From Pseudomonas graminis (lineage in GTDB: Bacteria > Pseudomonadota > Gammaproteobacteria > Pseudomonadales > Pseudomonadaceae): 64,000 bases of DNA. The stretch covers positions 310,001-374,000 of the forward strand of contig NZ_SOCR01000007.1 in assembly GCF_004364335.1 (NCBI RefSeq), read 5' to 3'. Both the position numbers and the translations under genes were made by a program. The notes under the pieces were generated by a model. That model saw only the letters and a program-made list of their open reading frames with translations. It was not told where the DNA came from and did not search any database. Shown piece after piece: positions 57,346 to 64,000 of the stretch. The stretch's first letter is position 1. Every line of letters starts with the position of its first letter.

Positions 57346-57360
57346 ATAAGCCCGACTTAT
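57346..57360. promoter_or_regulatory. Nac-type site 3: ATAAG-CCCGA-CTTAT
   Basis: Third exact ATAAG-N5-CTTAT, again preceded by GCG and followed by G or GA, 109-123 bases upstream of accB. Confidence 0.65.
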
Positions 57361-57508
57361 GACCGCTTTTGCACCGACAAACACGGCTTTGCACTTATTA
57401 AATGCAAAACGCCCATCCATAAGTGTTTGCTATCCAGCCAGAGCGAAGTTGTCTTAACCCGCCGATGAAACTATTGCGTAGTTTTGCGCTGTGCCGAGAA
57501 CAGCGAGA

Positions 57509-57524
57509 CGTGACACAGATCACG
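57509..57524. promoter_or_regulatory. CRP/Vfr-like palindrome CGTGA-N6-TCACG
   Basis: CGTGACACAGATCACG matches the GTGA-N6-TCAC core of CRP/Vfr sites. It is about 157 bases upstream of the OprD-family gene. Carbon or Vfr control of the porin is an inference. Confidence 0.4.
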
Positions 57525-57680
57525 CAAAGGAAACGCTGCCTGCAACGGCAGGCAATTAATAACAGGGGCTGACTGAACGCCGCCACCGGTTATTCCTGGG
57601 CACTCGCACGACTGCGCACTTTCGACACTGCCCAAGCACACGGTATTCCACACTTCATGCAACGGCATTAGGTATGCATC

Positions 57681-59024
57681 ATGACCTTGATCAAATACTC
57701 AACGGGGATTCTGGGCTTGTTGGCCATTCAGAACGGTATGGCAGCAGGTTTAATCGAGGACAGTCACGCGACGTTATTGGCTCGTAACTTCTACAGTAAC
57801 GCCGATAACCGCGATGGCGCCGCAGCGCCCAATTACACTCAAGAATGGGGCCAGGGCTTTATCCTGAACTTCGCCTCCGGTTTCACCCAGGGCCCCGTCG
57901 GTTTTGGCGTCGACGCCGTGGGCATGCTGGGGATCAAGCTGGACTCGGGCAAGGGCGTGCACTACAACCCCACCGGCAGTGCTCGCCAGGGCAACATCTT
58001 CCCTACCGATGGCGACGGCCGTGCCGTTGACGATTTCAGCAGTGTCGGCATGACCCTCAAGGCCCTGGTGTCGAAAACCGAGTTCCGTTACGGCACGCTG
58101 CAACCCAAGCTGCCTATCCTGGTCGCCAGTGACCGCCTGGTGTTGCAGACGTTTCAGGGTGCCCAGATAGAGTCGCGGGAGATCGATAACCTGACACTCA
58201 CCGCCGGCCGTATCGACAAGGTCAAAGAACGCGGTTCAACCGATGAAGAAGGTCTTTCCATCGCGGGCTCGAATGCCAAGCTTGACCCGACCAACCCAGG
58301 CCTTAATACCACGCGCAGCACTTATTCCCATGAGTTCTGGTATGGCGGCGGTTCATACAAGGCCACCCCTGATTTGACCCTGCAATACTATTACGCCAAC
58401 TTGACCAACTTTTACAAACAGCACTTTTTAGGTGCCTTATATGGTCTGCAGTTGGGGCCAGGACGTTTAACGTCGGATATTCGTCATTGGGACAACAGTT
58501 CCGATGGCCGTAACGGCAACGACCCTGACTACTTCAGTACCGGCTATTACGGCAACGGCGTGACCCGCGGCAAAGTCGACAGCCGTTTGACCAGCGGGTT
58601 GTTCACTTACACCCTGGGCGCCCACGCTGTTTCAGCCGGTTACCAACAGGTCAACGGCAGCAGCGATGCGGTCTGGCTTAACGAAGGCGCAGGCACGACC
58701 AGCTACTTCATGACGGAAACCATGTCCGGAAAATTCCAGCGTGCGGGCGAGCGCGCCTGGCAGCTGCGCTACGCCTATGACTTCGCCGGCATGGGCTTCC
58801 CGGGCTGGTCGCTGAAGACGGTCTATACCAATGGCGATCACATCAAGACCGCCGCCGCCGACGGTAAAGAATGGACCCGCGATACGACGCTGGCCTACGT
58901 GGTGCAATCCGGGCCGGCCAAAGGCTTGAGTACGGCCGTTCGCCAAGGTGTGTTCCGCACCGACATGCAGCGCGACACCGACGAGTACCGGGTCATCATC
59001 GACTACCCGATCTCGTTGTTTTAA
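57681..59024 (+). CDS. OprD-family outer-membrane porin
   Basis: 447 residues with a signal peptide (about 1-22, ending GMAAG) and then GLIEDSHATLLARNFYSNADNRD, the OprD N-terminal signature. Multiple amphipathic strands follow, ending in aromatic YPISLF, as for outer-membrane barrels. OprD-type porins are substrate-specific for amino acids, peptides or aromatic acids. Beside the accB/pxpA operon it may admit that pathway's substrate. Confidence 0.93.
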   Translation: MTLIKYSTGILGLLAIQNGMAAGLIEDSHATLLARNFYSNADNRDGAAAPNYTQEWGQGFILNFASGFTQGPVGFGVDAVGMLGIKLDSGKGVHYNPTGSARQGNIFPTDGDGRAVDDFSSVGMTLKALVSKTEFRYGTLQPKLPILVASDRLVLQTFQGAQIESREIDNLTLTAGRIDKVKERGSTDEEGLSIAGSNAKLDPTNPGLNTTRSTYSHEFWYGGGSYKATPDLTLQYYYANLTNFYKQHFLGALYGLQLGPGRLTSDIRHWDNSSDGRNGNDPDYFSTGYYGNGVTRGKVDSRLTSGLFTYTLGAHAVSAGYQQVNGSSDAVWLNEGAGTTSYFMTETMSGKFQRAGERAWQLRYAYDFAGMGFPGWSLKTVYTNGDHIKTAAADGKEWTRDTTLAYVVQSGPAKGLSTAVRQGVFRTDMQRDTDEYRVIIDYPISLF

Positions 59025-59079
59025 GACGACAGCGCGCACTTCAGTGGTGCGCCTTGCTAACCCCACATCATCAGGATCA

Positions 59080-59106
59080 GGCGACAGTGCACGCTGTCGC
59101 CTTTTC
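59080..59106 (+). terminator. Terminator after the OprD gene
   Basis: GGCGACAG-TGCACG-CTGTCGCC followed by TTTTC, 56 bases after the porin stop. Confidence 0.85.
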
Positions 59107-59281
59107 TGCATTCAAGGGAATACCACACAACAGCTAACCAGGCGGATCCCCTTCCCGCTTAGGATCACCCGCAGACACCGTTCGGCGTGCAGGCACAATT
59201 CTTCGATCAACGGTACGAACCTATATGCCATGATGGCAGTCTGACACCGCATATTACCTTTCTGGCCCAGCGAGGCCTGCC

Positions 59282-60865
59282 ATGACTGACCTGCACCGCC
59301 GCAATGCCTGTCGCCTGCCCGTACTCATAATGATCGCTCTGTCCACCGTGGTTGGCCTGTCCACCCTTTGGGAATTCAAGCTGGAGGCCTGGGTCATGCA
59401 CTGGCTCGCCCTGCCCTATGACGCTGACTTCGAAGATGCCGAAAGGTGGCGATTCGTCCTGACCGCCACGGGGTTTTCCCTGATCTCGCTGATCATCCCG
59501 ACCGTTCTGCTCAAACGCCTGATCACCAACACCCGGTCGAGCTACCATCGATTGAAGCAGGCACAGGCACAAACAGAAACCCTGGCCACCTATGACTCGC
59601 TCAGTGGGTTGATCAACCGGCGCATTTTCATGGACATGGTTCGAAACCAGTTGGGCTTGAGGCGGCCTGCGGCGATCATGCTCATCGACCTGGACCACTT
59701 CAAGGCGGTCAACGATCAGCACGGCCACGCCGCCGGCGACGTTGTGCTGGTTGAGATTGCGCGCAGGCTCGAAGCCATCGCCGACGATAACGGCGGCATT
59801 GCGGCGCGTCTGGGCGGTGATGAGTTTTGCCTGCTGTTTCTCAACTTCAAACACCAGACCGAGCTCTGCCAGATCGCCGAAGCGGCAGTGCTCGAGCTCA
59901 GCGCGCCGTTGTCCGGTGCCGTTGAGCCTTCGGCCCTGGGCGCCACCATTGGTGTTTCGCGGTCGTGGACCGACGCGCAGGATGCCTCGGCATTGCTGCA
60001 CTGTGCGGATACGGCCATGTACCGGGGCAAGAAAGACGGGCGTTCGACCTACAACTTTTATGACAGCGAATACGAAAAGCAGCGCCGGAACCAGGCCGAC
60101 CTTGAACTGGCGCTCAAGCGCGCGGTTGAAGCCGACGAAATCGTTCCCTACTTTCAACCGATCGTGGCGCTCCCTTCTCAGGAGGTGGTGGGTTTTGAAG
60201 TCCTCGCGCGCTGGCTCAAAGCCGACGGCAGCACCGCCACACCAGCCGACTTCATTCCAGTGCTGGAGCGCCTGGGATTGATCCCGGCCATGACCCGCTC
60301 GCTGATCAGGCAAGCCTGTCGCGCCGCCAATCGCTGGGACGACCGCTTGCGCTTGTCCATGAACGTCAGCGCTGCCATGGTGACCGACGCGCAGTTTCCC
60401 GATCAACTGCTGGAGCAACTGCGCCAGGAGCAATTTGCGTTTCATCGCTTCGAGGTCGAAATCACCGAGGAGGCCCTGGTTGGGAATCTGGACGTGGCGC
60501 GGCAGAACCTGAGCAAATTGCACGAGCACGGTATTACGGTTGCGCTGGATGATTTCGGCATCGGTTATTCAAGCCTGTATCACCTGACCCGCCTGTCCAT
60601 CGACAAGATCAAAATAGACCGATCGTTTTTTGAACTCGGCCAGACCGATCACCTGCCCATGGTCGAAGCGATTCTGGGCATGGCGCGCAGCCTGAAAATG
60701 CAAGTCACGGCTGAAGGCGTCGAGGAATTCCACCTGCCCCATCTGCCGTCGTGGCTGGCCAACAGCGGCTGCCATTACGCTCAGGGCTACCTGTACGGCC
60801 GTCCGAAGCCGGCTTCCAGCCTGTTCTGCTACACCCATTCGTCGTTTGCGCAGCAGGCGGGCTGA
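59282..60865 (+). CDS. Membrane GGDEF-EAL type c-di-GMP protein
   Basis: 527 residues. Two N-terminal membrane helices (about 12-30 and 60-80) enclose a short periplasmic loop. GGDEF covers about 100-255 with intact LGGDEF. The EAL-type domain covers about 270-515, where EAL reads E-V-L (GFEVLARWL), with NVSAAMV, ITEEAL and LDDFGIGYSSL kept. The E-V-L variant is found in active phosphodiesterases, so both activities remain possible. Confidence 0.92.
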   Translation: MTDLHRRNACRLPVLIMIALSTVVGLSTLWEFKLEAWVMHWLALPYDADFEDAERWRFVLTATGFSLISLIIPTVLLKRLITNTRSSYHRLKQAQAQTETLATYDSLSGLINRRIFMDMVRNQLGLRRPAAIMLIDLDHFKAVNDQHGHAAGDVVLVEIARRLEAIADDNGGIAARLGGDEFCLLFLNFKHQTELCQIAEAAVLELSAPLSGAVEPSALGATIGVSRSWTDAQDASALLHCADTAMYRGKKDGRSTYNFYDSEYEKQRRNQADLELALKRAVEADEIVPYFQPIVALPSQEVVGFEVLARWLKADGSTATPADFIPVLERLGLIPAMTRSLIRQACRAANRWDDRLRLSMNVSAAMVTDAQFPDQLLEQLRQEQFAFHRFEVEITEEALVGNLDVARQNLSKLHEHGITVALDDFGIGYSSLYHLTRLSIDKIKIDRSFFELGQTDHLPMVEAILGMARSLKMQVTAEGVEEFHLPHLPSWLANSGCHYAQGYLYGRPKPASSLFCYTHSSFAQQAG

Positions 60866-61052
60866 TCCTTCCTGGGGGTATCGTGTGTCCTCGCTTGCTG
60901 GTCTTCCGGGCCAGTTAGCGCGGTTCAGTCATCGCGGCTTGAAATGCACTGAACGCTGAAGCCGGCACCGACTCCAAATCTTGCCCCGACGCTCACGGCC
61001 AACGTGCTCCGTCGGCGGGCATTCGAATTATCTGCCAGATCAAGGAATTCCC

Positions 61053-61214
61053 ATGACCGATCCACGTAACGTCGCCCACGACAAGAAAGTGCAGCAAGAG
61101 AAGAAGAACCACGGCGAAGAAGTCGCGCCGGATGCCGTGCATGCGCCACAGCCGGGCATGAAGCCGGCACTCAAGCATGACGATGATGCCACTGAGCAAG
61201 ACGAACAGGCGTGA
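61053..61214 (+). CDS. Small hydrophilic hypothetical protein
   Basis: 53 residues, very rich in Lys, Asp, Glu and His and probably disordered (MTDPRNVAHDKKVQQEK opening). The AAGGAA ribosome site 8 bases upstream sets the start at 61053. Proteins of this kind are common in Pseudomonas as conserved unknowns. Confidence 0.7.
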   Translation: MTDPRNVAHDKKVQQEKKNHGEEVAPDAVHAPQPGMKPALKHDDDATEQDEQA

Positions 61215-61488
61215 ATCAGCCGTTGCACTGAGCTGAGATCAGCCTTTGGCGGCGCTGACTGACGTCAGCAGCCGCTATACCGGTACTCCGGCCGTCCTTG
61301 GTCCAACTATTTTTCCCTTCTCTATTGCAGCGCGGTCGCCGAGTTCTCAGCTGTCTGAGGGCGTGACAAAGCGCCATCTCCCCTTGAAAGTTTTACTGTC
61401 AGCCCTACTTTGGGCTTCTGTCTCCGGTTTGAACCGGACAGGAGCCAGTCTCCTGCTGCCAGTGAGTTAAAGAGAAGGAGGCCTGATC
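61215..61488. other. Hairpin-rich region before the PsiE-like gene
   Basis: Contains GCTGAC-TGAC-GTCAGC (61254-61269), TCCGGTT-TG-AACCGGA (61423-61438) and CAGGAG-CCAGT-CTCCTG (61439-61455). The last two are back to back just upstream of the PsiE-like gene, giving a folded 5' leader. Confidence 0.45.
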
Positions 61489-61980
61489 ATGCGTGGCAAT
61501 GCCGTCAACTCCCCGAAATCCGACACCTCTTCCGCCAGGCACCCGAGCGCTCAGTGGCGGCTGATGAGCGCCTATGAGCGATTCGAGCAACTGGTGGTCA
61601 TCGCCCTCAGCCTGATCATCGCCGCAGTGATTCTCATGGCGTTGCTTCAGCTGTGCCGCAGCCTTTTGCCTCTGCTGATCACCGGCGCCATCGATCCCTT
61701 GGACCACGGCGTCTTCCAGTCGGTCTTCGGCTCGATTTTCACCGTGCTCATCGCACTGGAATTCAAGCACTCCATCATCCGCCCGGCGCTGCGGCGCGAC
61801 AGCGTCGTCCAGGTGCGGACCGTGCTGTTGATCGCGCTCCTGGCGCTGAGCCGCAAGTTCGTCATTCTCGACACCCTGACCACGCCGGCGTTGACCATTG
61901 CCGCGCTGGGTTTCGCGACCCTGGTGCTCGGCGTAGTCTGTTGGTTGCTGGGCAAACGCGACCTGTCCGTGCAGGATTAG
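61489..61980 (+). CDS. PsiE-like phosphate-starvation-type membrane protein
   Basis: 163 residues with four hydrophobic helices (LVVIALSLIIAAVILMALLQL; FGSIFTVLIALEFKHSI; TVLLIALLALSRKFVIL; LTIAALGFATLVLGVVCWLL) and an R/K-rich N-terminus. The pattern LEFKHSII...RKFVILD is that of the PsiE family, induced by phosphate starvation in E. coli; function unknown. AGAAGGAG lies upstream. Confidence 0.8.
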   Translation: MRGNAVNSPKSDTSSARHPSAQWRLMSAYERFEQLVVIALSLIIAAVILMALLQLCRSLLPLLITGAIDPLDHGVFQSVFGSIFTVLIALEFKHSIIRPALRRDSVVQVRTVLLIALLALSRKFVILDTLTTPALTIAALGFATLVLGVVCWLLGKRDLSVQD

Positions 61981-62005
61981 AGACGCACGTTAAAAGAGTA
62001 TCGAT

Positions 62006-62323
62006 GTGAACACGACTGCCTTCAGTTCTCCTTGGTTTTCGCCGGGCGAATACACGCTTCGAAAAGTCGAGCCTCGCGACATCCATGCAGTGTTTGCCGG
62101 GCTCTCGCATCCGCAGGTCATTGCCCATTACGGGGTCTCCTATGCCAGCCTGGAAGCGACGGCCGAACAAATGCACTGGTTCGAGCGGGTCGTGTCCGAG
62201 GGCCACGGCAGATGGTGGGCCACTGCCACGCGATACCTGAGCTTGCATCAGTTGAGTCTGATCAGTACCGACCCTGCGGCTATTGCGTCAACGACTAAAA
62301 CGCCTTCGAGGTATTCAAGTTGA
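62006..62323 (+). pseudogene. Truncated GNAT acetyltransferase (RimJ/RimL type)
   Basis: Residues about 1-72 (YTLRKVEPRDIHAVFAGL and QMHWFERVVSEGHGRWWA) are the front of a RimJ-like GNAT domain. After about residue 72 the frame reads unrelated sequence and ends inside the 3' end of the convergent AraC gene. The acetyl-CoA-binding half is missing, so it is probably a broken gene cut by a deletion or rearrangement near 62220. Confidence 0.6.
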
Positions 62324-63224
62324 ACAACGTCGCCGCCGTGCCTCTTCGATAATCCGTCGGCGTCTGCTTCATCTCGTAACGGAAGTGTCGATTGAAGTTC
62401 GACAGGTTGATGTAACCCACTTCAAAGCACACATCGGCGATGGACATCTGCGTCTGCAGCAACAACCGACAGGCTTTCTGAATGCGCAGCTTGCGCATCA
62501 GGTCGATAAACCCGTGGCCTGTGGCGCGCTTGAAAAACCGCGAGAACCCCGGCTCGCTCATGTGCAGTCGCTCGGCGATCACCGACAGTCTGATATCACC
62601 GGTGAGCTCCCGCTGCAGGTAGTCGAACGCCCGGTGAACGCGCTCGGCGCTTTTGGCATCCAGTGTCGGCGCATAACACGAACTCGCCAGTGTGCGGGCT
62701 TCACGGGTCGGCGCCGTGCTCAGGGTATTGAGCAGCTCGAGAAACAGCAGCAGGCGCGGCAACCCGTTTGCCGTACCTATGCGTTCAAGCAGCTCGGCCG
62801 CCTGCACGGCGGTTGCGCCGGTAAATTCCAGGCCGCGGCGGGCACGATCAAACAACCCCTGCAATTCACCCAGCTCAGGCATCGTCTCGCGCAACCCCAG
62901 CAACGTAGCGCCGTCGAATTGCAGCACAACGTCCCGGCCTTGCACGTGCTCCCCCGGCGTCAGATCGCCCATCCAGTCATGGGGCAGATCGGGGCCGATC
63001 AGCGCGACATGGCCCGGGCCGAAGGCGCCGATGTAATCGCCCGCCACCAGTTTGCCGCTGCCTTTGCGGATCAGATGAATTTCGTATTCGGGATGATGAT
63101 TCCAGCGCGCGAGCGGATAGGGATAGTCGTGCTCGTACCAGCGAAAACTCTGCTGGGGCGCCGGCAGGATGATTTCCAGCTCGGCAGGCAATTGCTCGAA
63201 TAAGGCGGTTCGGCTTGCAGGCAT
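62295..63224 (-). CDS. mtlR: AraC-family activator of polyol uptake (MtlR-like)
   Basis: 309 residues from the ATG at 63224. The N-terminal cupin-type ligand domain contains RWYEHDYPYPLARWNHHPEYEIHLI in outline. The C-terminal pair of AraC helix-turn-helix motifs has LHMSEPGFSRFFKRATG and VCFEVGYINLSNFNRHFRYEMKQTPTDYR in outline. It sits divergently from a polyol-type binding protein gene, the arrangement of mtlR in P. fluorescens, where MtlR activates mannitol/sorbitol/arabitol uptake. The 20-codon upstream extension is rejected. Confidence 0.85.
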   Translation of the reverse strand: MPASRTALFEQLPAELEIILPAPQQSFRWYEHDYPYPLARWNHHPEYEIHLIRKGSGKLVAGDYIGAFGPGHVALIGPDLPHDWMGDLTPGEHVQGRDVVLQFDGATLLGLRETMPELGELQGLFDRARRGLEFTGATAVQAAELLERIGTANGLPRLLLFLELLNTLSTAPTREARTLASSCYAPTLDAKSAERVHRAFDYLQRELTGDIRLSVIAERLHMSEPGFSRFFKRATGHGFIDLMRKLRIQKACRLLLQTQMSIADVCFEVGYINLSNFNRHFRYEMKQTPTDYRRGTAATLFNLNTSKAF

Positions 63225-63517
63225 GGTCTGGCCCTTTTTTGTCATTTTTGGCGCATGCATCACCGCACCATACGCGCATTGCATTCCCCTGCTCCACCTC
63301 GCCTGTCACTGCGGGCTGATACTTTTTTAGCCGGCCCCACGACAGGTGTGCACGGTTAAAAAAGCATCAGTGGCACGTCCTCGGTGTGTTTGTTTGCAGG
63401 GCGTGCAAGCTGCTGTAATCGACACGCTACTGCCCCGAAGTGTTACTTCAGATCGCCCGGCAGTGCTCAAAAACAACAATAACGATTCCGCGCCACCGGC
63501 GTGGAGTGGAGATCACC
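63225..63517. promoter_or_regulatory. mtlR-mtlE control region with spaced inverted repeat
   Basis: 293 bases. GATACTTTTTTAGCC (63318-63332) and GGTTAAAAAAGCATC (63354-63368) are inverted copies with two mismatches, separated by 21 bases. AraC-type sites are usually direct repeats, so this could be another regulator's site. GGAG lies before the MtlE-like ATG. Confidence 0.4.
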
Positions 63518-64000
63518 ATGAAGATCACCCATCACGCGCTGCTGCTGTCTGCCGGTCTGTCCCTGGCGGGCATCAGTCACGCCGCCGAGACGATCACCAT
63601 CGCCACCGTCAACAACAACGACATGATCCGCATGCAGCGGCTTTCAAAGGTTTTTGAAGAGCAGCACCCGGACATTCAGCTCAACTGGGTGGTGCTCGAA
63701 GAAAACGTCTTGCGTCAACGGCTGACCACCGACATTGCCACCCAGGGCGGTCAGTTCGATGTGCTGACCATCGGCACCTACGAGACGCCGTTGTGGGGCG
63801 CAAAAGGCTGGCTCGAAGCGATGAAGGATTTACCGGCCAGCTACGACCTGGACGACATCATCCCGTCCGTGCGCCAAGGCCTGTCAGTCAACGACACCTT
63901 GTATGCGTTGCCCTTCTACGGCGAGAGCACGGTGACCTATTACCGGACCGACCTGTTCAAACAAGCCGGGCTGAGCATGCCTGAGCACCCGACCTGGACC
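63518..64000 (+). CDS. mtlE: Polyol/sugar ABC transporter substrate-binding protein (MtlE-like, start only)
   Basis: First 161 residues; the gene continues past the window. Signal peptide about 1-22 (ALLLSAGLSLAGISHAAE), then ETITIATVNNNDMIRMQRLSKVF and YALPFYGESTVTYYRTDLF. This is a family 1 extracellular binding protein of the sorbitol/mannitol type. Adjacent to and divergent from the MtlR-like gene. Confidence 0.85.
   Translation, partial: MKITHHALLLSAGLSLAGISHAAETITIATVNNNDMIRMQRLSKVFEEQHPDIQLNWVVLEENVLRQRLTTDIATQGGQFDVLTIGTYETPLWGAKGWLEAMKDLPASYDLDDIIPSVRQGLSVNDTLYALPFYGESTVTYYRTDLFKQAGLSMPEHPTWT

Larger units (their letters stand above)
57238..57680. other. Divergent regulatory region between accB and the OprD gene
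   Basis: 443 bases without a gene. It holds a Nac-type site (57346-57360), a CRP/Vfr-like palindrome (57509-57524), a GCTCGGCCGAGC palindrome about 25 bases before accB, and a small TGCCTG/CAGGCA hairpin near 57538-57555. Confidence 0.6.

Noticed and set aside
59207..60529. 440-codon minus-strand open frame
   Set aside because: Antisense to the membrane GGDEF/EVL gene; no domain pattern.

Overview
The window looks like a chromosomal stretch of a fluorescent-group or putida-group Pseudomonas. The evidence is the gene set: catR/catBCA, a TtgGHI-type efflux pump with its TtgV/TtgW regulator pair, SfnG dimethyl-sulfone monooxygenase, a Nac regulator, an OprD porin, and an MtlR/MtlE-type polyol system. 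Codon use is GC-rich throughout. I saw no rRNA, tRNA, CRISPR array, transposase or prophage gene. This is a mosaic of accessory metabolic and stress modules. Genus and gene names come from remembered family sequences, not a database search.

Layout. 1-1484: tannase/feruloyl-esterase-like enzyme, cut by the window edge. 1.7-9.1 kb: RND solvent/antibiotic efflux pump, divergent from an IclR-TetR regulator pair. 9.2-12.6 kb: catechol ortho-cleavage genes catR and catBCA. 12.9-17.6 kb: MarR-outer membrane factor-EmrA-EmrB efflux operon, followed by two LysR genes, one MexT-like. 20-22.8 kb: dimethyl sulfone use, sfnG and a divergent flavin monooxygenase-like gene, with two apparent sigma-54 promoters around a strong palindrome. 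22.8-26 kb: soluble three-PAS chemoreceptor overlapping a three-domain CheW protein. 26.4-38.4 kb: a low-oxygen module containing a complete N-type ATPase operon (atpDCQRBEFAG), a PRC-barrel protein, class I aldolase, two universal stress proteins and an FNR-like regulator, with a perfect ANR/FNR box at its head. 38.6-43.6 kb: BON-domain protein, a GGDEF/EAL protein, a dTMP-kinase-like protein and glutathione peroxidase.

43.7-57.2 kb: a nitrogen-type module. A Nac regulator is divergent from an MFS transporter plus PxpB/PxpC-like proteins. Then come an aminotransferase, an SDR plus polar amino-acid ABC transporter operon, and an accB-accC-(degenerate BCCP)-pxpA operon. The motif ATAAG-N5-CTTAT, which fits the Nac rule ATA-N9-TAT, sits ahead of each of the three transcription units. 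57.3-64 kb: OprD porin, GGDEF/EVL protein, small hypothetical protein, PsiE-like protein, a broken GNAT gene, and MtlR divergent from the start of a polyol-binding protein gene.

Most promising for novelty: (1) the Nac-marked biotin/5-oxoprolinase-like system, with a divergent PxpA, a BCCP-like protein whose biotin lysine is replaced by Asp, and no ordinary carboxyltransferase; (2) the apparently ANR-headed usp-aldolase-PRC-N-ATPase operon, including an unannotated 30-codon reading frame coupled to atpG; (3) the paired sigma-54 sulfone locus; (4) a 12-codon leader peptide coupled to the MFS gene.
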